Assembly (NCBI GenBank): GCA_002163975.1
Contig: CP019636.1
Span: 931,001-995,000, forward strand
Reading direction: 5' to 3'
Source: Nostocales cyanobacterium HT-58-2
Lineage (GTDB): Bacteria > Cyanobacteriota > Cyanobacteriia > Cyanobacteriales > Nostocaceae
Length of the DNA stretch: 64,000 nt
Numbering within the stretch: the first letter of the stretch is position 1; every line of letters starts with the position of its first letter. The position numbers and the translations under genes are program-made. Shown piece after piece: positions 1 to 7,304 of this stretch. The notes beneath the pieces were generated by a model. It was not told where the DNA came from. It saw only the letters and a list, made by a program, of their open reading frames with translations, and did no database searches.

Positions 1-59
1 TGTGCTAAAGCACTACTACGAGCTTTTTCTATCGCATTATTTTAGTCGTGTCACGCCAG

Positions 60-160
60 TAGGATGCGTTAGCCCAGAGTACGGCATCGATTGCAAAGGA
101 CAGAATGGGTTACGCTTCGCGCTTCCCAGCCTACATTTATTCACGTCAAGCTACTTATTA
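60..160. repeat. Dispersed intergenic repeat (AGGATGCGTTAG type)
   Basis: This segment begins AGGATGCGTTAG and runs to GGGTTACGCTTCGCGCTTCC followed by a CCTACA stretch. The same order of blocks (AGGATGTGTTAG, then TTACGCTTTGCGCTCCCC and TTCTACA) occurs at about 45859-45938, and a related block at 61928. It is therefore a dispersed repeat family rather than a gene. The short open frame across it shows no protein-like character. Confidence 0.55.
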
Positions 161-250
161 GTTGAGCTGCAAGTAGTACAAGTCGCATAAATGACTAAGT
201 TTGGGTGCTCTAAGAATCATCCTGGTAAGGAGACATAGCAAGGAGACACA

Positions 251-835
251 GTGATTCTAATTGATTGGACTAATACGGCCCAATCGGTGCTACAGGAGAA
301 TTGGGAAAATTGGTTGCAAAAGCATGGATACACCATTGTTCTCAACGAATATGTCGAAAATATAGATGAAAATATAGAAATTCAGATGTTTGCGGCAAAT
401 GATACTGTATCTTTTGCTGTTTATGCTCCCATCGATTTTGGCTTAATCTATATCAATATTCCCACTCCTCAAGATGCACTAATGTTGATTGCAAGGCTCA
501 AAAAACTGCTACTAGTACCGTGGGATCTGGTTCAATATGAAGATTCTGGTTACCAGCAGCAAACGCCCTCAGAACCCTTTCTAACTGTAGAAGGTGGAAC
601 AATGCAAAAAGAGATTGACGCACTCAAAGCCCAAACACTAGCACAACAAATGCAAGACGAAGAGGTCATTGACCAACTCACTATGCGTAAACTTCAAAAA
701 GATACCGATATTGTGCTCGCCTCTCTTAAACAAATGGTAGAACGTAATATTTGCCCTAATATTTCATGTCGAGCAATCACAGTGTTAAGTCAGTATCAAA
801 AAATTGTCGATCGCCTCTTAACACAGTCGTCCTAG
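251..835 (+). CDS. Hypothetical protein, 194 aa
   Basis: I do not recognise a family. The GTG start is preceded by two AAGGAGACA blocks about 12-25 bases upstream, a good ribosome-binding site that supports this start. The first ~100 residues look globular, alternating hydrophobic strands and charged loops (IEIQMFAANDTVSFAVYAP). Residues ~115-194 are rich in K, Q, E and L and are probably helical or coiled coil. There is no signal peptide or membrane segment. It lies just upstream of the 21-bp minisatellite, with only 9 bases before the repeat open frame. The shape recalls secretion-chaperone-like folds, but that is impression only. Confidence 0.7.
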   Translation: MILIDWTNTAQSVLQENWENWLQKHGYTIVLNEYVENIDENIEIQMFAANDTVSFAVYAPIDFGLIYINIPTPQDALMLIARLKKLLLVPWDLVQYEDSGYQQQTPSEPFLTVEGGTMQKEIDALKAQTLAQQMQDEEVIDQLTMRKLQKDTDIVLASLKQMVERNICPNISCRAITVLSQYQKIVDRLLTQSS

Positions 836-844
836 TTTGTAGGA

Positions 845-1234
845 TTGCACAACGAAGCATTGCTCCATAAGGATGAGTATAAAAGACTCATCCATCAGTT
901 TTTCAGATTCATTCACAAAGCTCAAAGACTTGCTGACAAGTTCTCAATACTCGTCCACCAGTTCCAAACACTCGCTGATGAGTTTTTAACACTCGTCCAC
1001 CAGTTCCAAACACTCGCTGATGAGTTCTTAACACTCGTCCACCAGTTCCAAAGACTCGCCGACGAGTTCTCAACACTCGTCCACGAATTCCAAAGACGCG
1101 CTTGTGAGTTCTTAAGACTCATCCACGAGTCCTGGAGACTCATGGACGAAAGTAAACACCTCGTTTTGCAAATCCTAAGCATCAGAAACGGGTTTAACAG
1201 GTTTGTTTCTTATCGCTTTAAACCGTTCGCCTAG
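845..1234 (+). CDS. Possible heptad-repeat protein encoded by a minisatellite (doubtful)
   Basis: A TTG-initiated open frame of 129 codons lies across the 21-bp repeat. Because the unit is exactly seven codons, the product is a run of heptads such as LVHQFQT and LADEFLT, with leucine at position one and aromatic residues at fixed places. That would fold as a continuous coiled coil. A weak TGTAGGA precedes the start. Its 3' end overlaps the convergent gene at 1175-1651. The opposite strand also stays open (922-1182), as expected of any 21-bp repeat without stops, so openness is weak evidence. It may be an untranslated repeat. Confidence 0.3.
   Translation: MHNEALLHKDEYKRLIHQFFRFIHKAQRLADKFSILVHQFQTLADEFLTLVHQFQTLADEFLTLVHQFQRLADEFSTLVHEFQRRACEFLRLIHESWRLMDESKHLVLQILSIRNGFNRFVSYRFKPFA
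886..1158. repeat. Tandem repeat, 21-bp units paired into a 42-bp period
   Basis: Copies of ACTCGTCCACCAGTTCC begin at 949, 991, 1033, 1075 and 1117, a constant period of 42 bp. Each 42-mer contains two related 21-mers, ACTCGTCCAC... and ACTCGCTGATGAG.... Degenerate units extend back to 886, giving about 13 units. The central copies (949-1074) are nearly identical while the outer ones have drifted, the usual pattern of slippage or unequal exchange. It lies between a + strand gene and a convergent - strand gene. Confidence 0.9.
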
Positions 1235-1651
1235 CTGTTCAGCCAGGCTTTTTAAACCAGGAGTCTTTTTAGCAGCCGTCTTCACGTACTCATAAACCGT
1301 CAAACTGCTGCTCATCGCTTCACTACCCACAGCTAGTAGAGTATCATCGACCTGTTCGCTCAGTTGGTGCAATGAGATTAAAAGTTCAGTGAGAGTTGCA
1401 GCTAATTGATAATCCCGGACAAATTCCTGAAGGTTAAAACTCGCTGGTAGAATGTCGGGGTTTGATTGAGCAGCCGTGAGACTATTGTTGACAAACGCTA
1501 GGCTTTTGTCACCCATCTTAAATAACTTGCGCCGTTCTTCTGTACTCAGGGTAATGAGGAAGGGTAGCTTTTTTTGAATCGTTTGCAACGCTGCTTTGAT
1601 TTGTTGGATGTCTTCGGGGGAAAGGGAAGCGGCGATATTTTGATAAGCCAT
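1175..1651 (-). CDS. Conserved hypothetical protein, 158 aa
   Basis: I assign no function. The protein starts at ATG 1651 (MAYQNIAASLSPEDIQQI). It is mostly amphipathic helix: an N-terminal helical hairpin (residues 10-60), a leucine-rich stretch (LTELLISLHQLSEQVDDTLL, ~90-115) and a basic C-terminus. There is no signal peptide or transmembrane segment. Its 3' end overlaps the minisatellite open frame on the other strand. Helical cyanobacterial proteins of this size occur in many filamentous genomes, but I cannot name a domain. Confidence 0.7.
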   Translation of the reverse strand: MAYQNIAASLSPEDIQQIKAALQTIQKKLPFLITLSTEERRKLFKMGDKSLAFVNNSLTAAQSNPDILPASFNLQEFVRDYQLAATLTELLISLHQLSEQVDDTLLAVGSEAMSSSLTVYEYVKTAAKKTPGLKSLAEQLGERFKAIRNKPVKPVSDA

Positions 1652-1846
1652 TGTAGATTTACCGTGGAATTTTAGTGTTCAAGTAGCAATGTTTGCTATT
1701 TTTAGGATTCCCACTGGCAAATCAAATGACACAACTGAGTCATTCTCTTTCTACTTTTTCATTCCTCGTAACGCTGACGCTGAGGGATACTTACCAGAGT
1801 CCATCAAAGTTTGCCGCTCTGGAAAAGGACAAATCATTTTGAATAC

Positions 1847-2101
1847 TTACTCAGCTTTTATACACTTATAAGCTCGCCCTTTTGCAAGAATCATTATATG
1901 CTCTAGCATCAGACAATAGTTTAGTTCCCGCTTTTCCTCTGGCGTTAGTTCCCCCAGTTTGTGTTTATACACTAGGTCTTCTAAACGGTCTTTTGCTGAA
2001 TCTGAAAGTTGAAAATTGACGACGCTTTCGGGAGTGGTTCCAGCAGCAATGAAGTCAATAATTTCGTTGTAAACTTTTGTTGTCTGGGGAGGGGTGTTCA
2101 T
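1847..2101 (-). CDS. Small antitoxin-like protein
   Basis: The product reads MNTPPQTTKVYNEIIDFIAA and continues with GTTPESVVNFQLSDSAKDRL. The pattern 'IxxFIAAGTTPxxVxxFxxSxxxxxRxxxLxxK' belongs to small cyanobacterial proteins usually found beside HNH endonuclease or toxin genes and annotated as antitoxin-like. I chose ATG 2101 because GAGGG lies about 9 bases upstream; an in-frame ATG at 2125 has a weaker site. The protein is acidic and helical, with a conserved C-terminal YCLMLEHIMILAKGRA segment. No cognate nuclease lies downstream, so it is an orphan here. It is probably transcribed with the HicB gene 32-65 bases upstream. Confidence 0.65.
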   Translation of the reverse strand: MNTPPQTTKVYNEIIDFIAAGTTPESVVNFQLSDSAKDRLEDLVYKHKLGELTPEEKRELNYCLMLEHIMILAKGRAYKCIKAE

Positions 2102-2132
2102 TAGCGTGTCCCTCTTTTTGCTCATTGTACTT

Positions 2133-2366
2133 CTATGCTACTTTCCGAGATTTTCCTAATGTTTGAGGTTCTGGTAGAGGTTCGCCGTTTTCTAAAGATG
2201 TCTCAATTAACATCTCTAGTACTTCTTGAGCATTTTTGAGAGCTTCTTCGTAGGTGTCTCCGTGAGTATGGCAAAATTCTCCCCATTCAGGAAAACTGAC
2301 AACAAAACAATCATCTTCGTCAGACCACTGAATGATTATGGTGTAGTGAGAATTTACCCTATGCAT
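2133..2366 (-). CDS. hicB: HicB-family antitoxin (orphan)
   Basis: This 77-residue protein has the HicB partial RNase-H-like fold signature: a strand IIIQWSDEDDCFVVSFPEW near residues 11-29, then GDTYEEALKNAQEVLEMLIE. HicB proteins bind and neutralise the HicA mRNA interferase and often repress their own operon. No HicA gene (about 60-80 residues with a GSH motif) is visible on either side, so it is an orphan or has a partner elsewhere. It follows the frameshifted antitoxin remnant by 24 bases and precedes another small antitoxin-like gene, forming a small toxin-antitoxin graveyard beside the NACHT protein. Confidence 0.75.
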   Translation of the reverse strand: MHRVNSHYTIIIQWSDEDDCFVVSFPEWGEFCHTHGDTYEEALKNAQEVLEMLIETSLENGEPLPEPQTLGKSRKVA

Positions 2367-2390
2367 CAGACCAGATTGTTCTCCAATTTT

Positions 2391-2589
2391 TTACACGACC
2401 TTGGCAATATCTTTTTTACCCCTCTCAAAAGATTCTATAAAACCTGGAATATCGAGTAATTCTTGGGTTGCTTCTTCACTCTCTTTCTCTGCTAGATAAG
2501 CTAGAAAATCAGCAACCAGTTCCCAGGCGTTCCGAAGATAATTCATCAAGGTATTGGTTGATTTGCTGACGAATTGCAGTGTTGTTCAT
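2391..2589 (-). pseudogene. Frameshifted antitoxin-like gene
   Basis: Reading from ATG 2589 gives MNNTAIRQQINQYLDELSSE then RL, and soon a stop. Shifting frame near 'GGAACGCCTGGGAAC' continues as WELVADFLAYLAEKESEEAT, then QELLDIPGFIESFERGKK, to a stop at 2391. Together these match the common cyanobacterial small-antitoxin pattern 'IRQQIxQYLDxLSxERLxxxADFLAYLxEKE...ATxELLxIPGF'. A single-base indel therefore separates two well-preserved halves, suggesting a recent frameshift (or a sequencing error). No toxin partner follows. Confidence 0.7.
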
Positions 2590-2605
2590 ATTTTTTATGA
2601 CTACT

Positions 2606-5600
2606 CTACTTCTCTAATTCTGCCAACTTCTTTTGAGCATACTCTCGCACTTCTTCATCTGGGTCATTCTCTGCTCTGTCGCGCAACAGTGGTAAAGTTT
2701 GAGGATGGTAAGGATATTGCTTAATGATTGCCTCAAGTGCTGTTTGTCGAGGGTTGTCATAAGATGATGTACTAAAATTGAAGAATGACTCAAAAGAATT
2801 ATCAACAGCACAATCGTACAGAAAATCATAAATGTCAGGACTGACTTGCCAACCCTGAATTAGTTCCTGCATTATTGTTTCTCTAAGTGAGTTTCTTAGT
2901 AAGTAGTTTTTTTCAAGCTGCACACAAGTTTTGAGAACAGTTAAGGTTTTGAGGTCATCTTTCCAGCCCCGCGCTAATTCTTCTACTAATGTTATCTTGT
3001 GTATACGTTCATCATTAGATTGAGCAAGAGTTTCGAGTATTAGTCTGATCTCTTGATTATCTTTCCAACCTTGAGCTAACTCTCGCACTGCTGTTGCTTG
3101 TAATTGAAGATTATCACTAGACTGAGCCAGGGATTTGAGCATTGAGAGAGTCTGTGGATCATCTTTCCAACCTTGAGCTAACTCTCGCACTGCTGTTGCT
3201 TGTAATTGAAGATTATCACTAGACTGAGCCAGGGATTTGAGCATTGAGAGAGTCTGTGGATCATCTTTCCAACCTTGAGCTAACCCTCGCACTGCTGTTA
3301 GTTGCAACTGAAGATGTCCACTAGACTGAGCTAAGGATTTAAGCCAGGGTAAAGTCTCCTGGTGGTTCCTCCAGGTAGTTATAATCATTGAAACTGCTTG
3401 ATCCTGAACTTGAACTTGATAATCAAACTCTGGATCATACGGATCATACATATCATCAAACTCTGGATCATCTTTGTCGTAATTGGTTAAGTTTTTTATA
3501 TACTTGATTAATCTATTTTCAGTTGCAGCGATCACATGACGATATTTCACCTCTGAAAGATACTCAATCGCCATGTAGATGTTCATAAAGTTATCACCAG
3601 AGCCATCTTGCTCAACTAGATAATCAATTATCTCACCTGCAAATCTTGTATCAATCATTCCCACAATTAGGCGCAGCACTTCGTGCCAATCAGGCTCAAA
3701 CCAGTAGTTGCCAAAAACATCTTTCTTAAGTTCTTCAATCGTCAGCGTTTGCGTTTCTTTAAACTGCCAAACAAACTCCCAAGCACAGAAATATTCCAAA
3801 AAAGTCCGATGGACAAAAGCATAGTAATTTGCACCCAGGGAACATAACATAAAGTTGCGAGTCCGCAGTTGCCCTTTCATCAGCCTCGCAACTTCTCTTG
3901 CTTTGTCAACTTCTATGGTTTTTAGATAATCGGTCAAAATTCTTTCTAAATCATTCTCACTTATCAAATTGCCTGCCAAACTTTTTTCACTAGTTTGCAT
4001 ATGGTAAGCAACTTGACGCAGCATTGCTTGTTTATCTTTATAATCTATCGTTTTCGGGTCTAACCTCTTATCTTCTATCAAAGCACGTTCTACATCCCAT
4101 TGATGCAGCAGCACCCGTGATGCTTGATTGTAAAGTTCGGCTCTATCTCTTGGTAGTTCTTGGTTACGATTCAGAATAGCCATCATTGTCAGCAGCAGAG
4201 GATTACCTGCGAGTTCTGCTATGGAATCTGAATCGTCAATTGCTCTTTGCAGTCGCTCCCGCTTTCTAACTTTATCAGCCTCATCGTTAAAGGTTTCATT
4301 GTGCCAACGATTGATAAAATCCTGAATTTGTTCTGGTTCCAAATCTTGCAGCATGAAATGCTTAAACTCAGCATCTCGTAGGCGTTGTGCTTTATAGCCA
4401 ATGACGCGAGAAGTCACAATCACCTGGACATCGGGATACTCATTAGTAAAGCGGTGAATATCTGTAATGACATCTTCTCGATCTCCTCGCTTATTGCGGT
4501 CAAAAACTTCATCCAAACCATCAAACATCACCAAGGCGTTACCAACCCTGAGTTGTTCGTGCAATTTATGCTGATTGAGGTGAGCTATGACACCACTACA
4601 TTTATGTAAGAATTCCAGAAAGTTATTGCATTCTTTGTCCTCCCGTCGCCGCATATAAGTGCGTAATTCAATCAGCAACGGGATTGGTATGTGAAATTCT
4701 TTCTTATCAAGAGTTTGTTCTACCCAATCTAACGCTAGGTATTGCAATAATGTAGATTTGCCTGAGCCTGGATCGCCTAAAATCACAACATATTGATAAC
4801 TCTGCTTGTCCTCTACAATTTCTTTAACAGAACGTATCGGCTGTTCAATGTAAACTTGTTTGTGACGTTCTAGCTCTTCGAGTGCAATTTCTGCTTCTAG
4901 TTCGTTTTTTTCCCGTAGTCGTCGAAGATGTTCTTTAGGTAGTTCGTGAACTTGTGGTAAAACCTGGTGAACTTCCCGCACTTTTTGAGGGATAAACATT
5001 CGCCATAAACGCAATTCGTTATAGGCATAACCGCTGATATCTAAGCTATCTAATTTGAGATTAGCGTAGCACTCGCGAATGGCTTCTTGATATTTTTGTA
5101 AGTTAAACTCAGGGATGATTCCAGCAGTCTCTGTTGTGTTTTCTGAGATTTTTTCAAGATTCTTTGAATCAAGAATATCTCGTAAAGTCGCTGATTCTTG
5201 AATAATCGCTTTAACTTTTTTGACGTAACGCTTGCCCAGCTTGGTCCAGTCAAATTCATCTGGTAGTGCTAATAAATCTAATTCATTCCAAAGACTTTTT
5301 AAGGAACTTGTATCTAGAACATTACACTCATCCTGAAAAGGAGTTCCTAGTATTTCTTTGACTTTTTTATCATTGAGAAATTTTTGTAGTGGTTTGTTAT
5401 ATTCCCTAACTTGGTTATCAGAAATATTAGCATCTTGCAATTCTTGCTGCACAAGTTCTAAAAACTCTTTGAGTGCTTTGCCAGCCGCAATATCTATTTC
5501 TTCCTTGTTTAAACGCTGTAGAATCGGGCTGGGGATAGCTTTTAATACATCTTTGAGTACATCTTTTAATAAATCTTTGCCTACATCTTGGGCAAATTGC

Positions 5601-5713
5601 TTCATCACTGGTTGGAAGAGAAACCCAACAGCAGTACTCACTCCCCAAGCGGTTAAAAGGTCCATAGATGTAATACTCGTGCCTGCTAAGCTCTTGACTA
5701 GGAGTATATACAC
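2606..5713 (-). CDS. NACHT-domain NTPase with C-terminal HEAT-like repeats
   Basis: A 1,035-residue STAND-type NTPase. Walker A GDPGSGKST lies at residues 313-321, Walker B ALVMFDGLDEV at 393-403, and the VIVTSR sensor at 431-436: a typical NACHT core. Residues 1-290 are a helical N-terminal region of unknown role. From about residue 790 the protein turns into ~34-residue helical units (MLKSLAQSSDNLQLQATAVR), ending in an EDPDEEVREYAQKKLAELEK HEAT unit. Bacterial NACHT proteins are known in phage defence and signalling, with repeats sensing a trigger; this role is inferred. The first codon is GTG 5713; an in-frame ATG at 5665 (MDLLTAWGVSTAVG) is equally plausible, since neither has a clear ribosome-binding site. 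It adjoins antitoxin genes, which fits a defence context. Confidence 0.85.
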   Translation of the reverse strand: MYILLVKSLAGTSITSMDLLTAWGVSTAVGFLFQPVMKQFAQDVGKDLLKDVLKDVLKAIPSPILQRLNKEEIDIAAGKALKEFLELVQQELQDANISDNQVREYNKPLQKFLNDKKVKEILGTPFQDECNVLDTSSLKSLWNELDLLALPDEFDWTKLGKRYVKKVKAIIQESATLRDILDSKNLEKISENTTETAGIIPEFNLQKYQEAIRECYANLKLDSLDISGYAYNELRLWRMFIPQKVREVHQVLPQVHELPKEHLRRLREKNELEAEIALEELERHKQVYIEQPIRSVKEIVEDKQSYQYVVILGDPGSGKSTLLQYLALDWVEQTLDKKEFHIPIPLLIELRTYMRRREDKECNNFLEFLHKCSGVIAHLNQHKLHEQLRVGNALVMFDGLDEVFDRNKRGDREDVITDIHRFTNEYPDVQVIVTSRVIGYKAQRLRDAEFKHFMLQDLEPEQIQDFINRWHNETFNDEADKVRKRERLQRAIDDSDSIAELAGNPLLLTMMAILNRNQELPRDRAELYNQASRVLLHQWDVERALIEDKRLDPKTIDYKDKQAMLRQVAYHMQTSEKSLAGNLISENDLERILTDYLKTIEVDKAREVARLMKGQLRTRNFMLCSLGANYYAFVHRTFLEYFCAWEFVWQFKETQTLTIEELKKDVFGNYWFEPDWHEVLRLIVGMIDTRFAGEIIDYLVEQDGSGDNFMNIYMAIEYLSEVKYRHVIAATENRLIKYIKNLTNYDKDDPEFDDMYDPYDPEFDYQVQVQDQAVSMIITTWRNHQETLPWLKSLAQSSGHLQLQLTAVRGLAQGWKDDPQTLSMLKSLAQSSDNLQLQATAVRELAQGWKDDPQTLSMLKSLAQSSDNLQLQATAVRELAQGWKDNQEIRLILETLAQSNDERIHKITLVEELARGWKDDLKTLTVLKTCVQLEKNYLLRNSLRETIMQELIQGWQVSPDIYDFLYDCAVDNSFESFFNFSTSSYDNPRQTALEAIIKQYPYHPQTLPLLRDRAENDPDEEVREYAQKKLAELEK

Positions 5714-5836
5714 AAGGCTCAGTTACGTTTCCTAAGTTTAGGGTAATTTTAGAAACATCATCTTCATACAAAGGCGATCGCCCAAACTTCAGCACCTTGA
5801 GTGGCGATCGCCTTTCACGAAAAGTCTTTGACTTGC

Positions 5837-6145
5837 CTACTTTTGCGGGAATTTCCGCACTTGATACTCGCTCGACTCCACAATGGGGTAGGATTTTCCC
5901 AACGCTTCGCTAAACTTTCGCTCAATAGCGTTCAACTCTGCTTGGGGTATGGATTTCCAATTCTCCCTCGTCGCCCAATGAATGACCAAAACTATCTCTG
6001 TGGTATCGTTGGGATTGATCCAAACTTCTTTACCAAGAAATCCTGGATATTTAGCAAGCGCCGTTGTCCAAATTTCCGCATCTTTCTGGATATATTTTTC
6101 TCTTTGTTCGGGCGGAACTTTCACCTTCAGCAGTTCGATTATCAC
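5837..6145 (-). CDS. ABM-fold protein, TIGR03792-like
   Basis: A 102-residue protein starting MIIELLKVKVPPEQREKYIQ, with DAEIWTTALAKYPGFLGKEV and VLVIHWATRENWKSIP. This is the ferredoxin-like antibiotic-biosynthesis-monooxygenase layout: beta strand, helix, 'YPGFLGKEVW', strand, 'W.S.E.W'. The cyanobacterial set is catalogued as TIGR03792, function unknown. There is no signal peptide. It lies between the NACHT gene and the phasin-like gene, transcribed away from the latter. Two HIP1 sites lie just downstream (5775-5812). Confidence 0.8.
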   Translation of the reverse strand: MIIELLKVKVPPEQREKYIQKDAEIWTTALAKYPGFLGKEVWINPNDTTEIVLVIHWATRENWKSIPQAELNAIERKFSEALGKSYPIVESSEYQVRKFPQK

Positions 6146-6276
6146 ACTTTTTATTCCCTGTGTTCGTTTGTCAGAATAGAGCTGTAGTCTATATGAATTA
6201 TCCTTCCACCATAGGTCTATAAGATAGATTTATGAAAAAGGGTCATCTGATTTGAAAAAAGTGATAGAAAGGCTTT

Positions 6277-6600
6277 ATGGACAACAACAACTGGATGCAG
6301 CAGTTATTAATGCTTGGTATTGGGACAACGTCAATAGTTGCAGACAAAGTGCGGGAAGTCAGCGACCAACTCGTTAAGGACGGTAAGCTAGACCCAGATC
6401 AAGCCAAGGCGGTTATGGATGATATGGTACAGCAATTAAGGTCCGAGCAGGGACACTGGGAATCAAATATGCAACGACAACTGCGAAATATGTTGCAAGA
6501 TTTGGGGGTAGCGCGCCAGTCAGAAGTGGACGAACTGCGCGGTAGAATTGACCGTCTAGAACGTCAAGTACGCGATTTAGAAAATAAGCTTTGGCGTTAG
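6277..6600 (+). CDS. Phasin-family-like protein
   Basis: 107 residues: an N-terminal hydrophobic stretch (MQQLLMLGIGTTSIVADKVR), a KDGKLDPDQAKAVMDDMVQ segment, then a long coiled coil ending in RLERQVRDLENKL. This is the layout of the small phasin / PhaI-like proteins common in cyanobacteria, which can coat polyhydroxyalkanoate granules or act as general helical coat proteins. No PHA synthase gene lies near, so binding to granules is not supported by context. It is transcribed toward the FKBP gene 79 bases downstream. Confidence 0.75.
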   Translation: MDNNNWMQQLLMLGIGTTSIVADKVREVSDQLVKDGKLDPDQAKAVMDDMVQQLRSEQGHWESNMQRQLRNMLQDLGVARQSEVDELRGRIDRLERQVRDLENKLWR

Positions 6601-6679
6601 GGGACGCTTTCTGATTTACACTAAGTTTTGTCCTACTGGTTATCTTAAATTCCCAGAATACTGAGTAGGGAGGATTAAT

Positions 6680-7204
6680 TTGAAAGCTATTTTACTCAGC
6701 ATGGGCCTCATGCTGGTTTGTCTTTTGGTTCTAGTATTCGCGCAAATTGGCGGTAACAAGCAGGATATCGCTGTTGCTGCCCAGTTGACTGAAACGACTC
6801 CAGCAGCCACTCCAATCACTGAAAACGATACCCTCATTGCGAGCAAAACTATGTCTCAAGATAATGTAGTCACCACGCCTTCTGGGCTGAAGTATATTGA
6901 CTTGGTAGAGGGAACAGGGGCGACTCCCAAAACCGAACAAACTGTTGTAGTTCACTACACTGGTACTCTCGAAGATGGAACTAAGTTCGATAGTTCGCGC
7001 GATCGCAACCGTCCTTTCAGTTTCAAACTCGGTGTTGGACAAGTCATCAAAGGCTGGGACGAAGGGCTTAGCACTATGAAAGTAGGTGGTCGTCGTCAGT
7101 TAATCATACCTTCAGAGTTAGGTTATGGTGCTCGTGGTGCCGGTGGTGTCATTCCACCCAACGCGACCCTGATTTTTGATGTGGAACTGCTGAAAATTCA
7201 GTGA
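6680..7204 (+). CDS. FKBP-type peptidyl-prolyl cis-trans isomerase
   Basis: 174 residues. Residues 1-22 ([20 protein letters not shown]) are a hydrophobic signal or anchor, followed by a low-complexity linker. Residues ~68-174 form one FKBP domain: [70 protein letters not shown]. The enzyme catalyses proline isomerisation during folding, here probably in the thylakoid lumen or periplasm. The TTG start is supported by GGGAGG eight bases upstream. Downstream of the stop, a GGAGGGA/TCCCTCC hairpin separates it from the convergent dnaB. Confidence 0.92.
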   Translation: MKAILLSMGLMLVCLLVLVFAQIGGNKQDIAVAAQLTETTPAATPITENDTLIASKTMSQDNVVTTPSGLKYIDLVEGTGATPKTEQTVVVHYTGTLEDGTKFDSSRDRNRPFSFKLGVGQVIKGWDEGLSTMKVGGRRQLIIPSELGYGARGAGGVIPPNATLIFDVELLKIQ

Positions 7205-7208
7205 ACCT

Positions 7209-7293
7209 GGAGGGAAGCTCCCTCCATACGCAACTGGTTAACCCAAAGGGTGGTTAGTTGTTGGTAGTTGTCATAACTATTTACAACTAACCA
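7209..7293. terminator. Two hairpins between convergent fkbp and dnaB genes
   Basis: A GGAGGGA-AGC-TCCCTCC hairpin lies at 7209-7225. A second inverted repeat, TGGTTAGTTGT / ACAACTAACCA, lies at 7251-7293. Both sit between converging genes and can serve as bidirectional terminators. Confidence 0.65.
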
Positions 7294-7304
7294 CTAACTG
7301 ATAT

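Noticed and set aside
2..190. Open frame of 62 codons at the left edge
   Set aside because: It lies over a dispersed intergenic repeat, has no ribosome-binding site and shows no protein-like pattern.
922..1182. Minus-strand frame of 86 codons rich in W and S
   Set aside because: It is the complement of the 21-bp minisatellite and stays open only because the repeat period is a multiple of three.
5801..6187. Plus-strand frame of 128 codons
   Set aside because: Shadow of the ABM-fold gene on the other strand, which has a clear family pattern.
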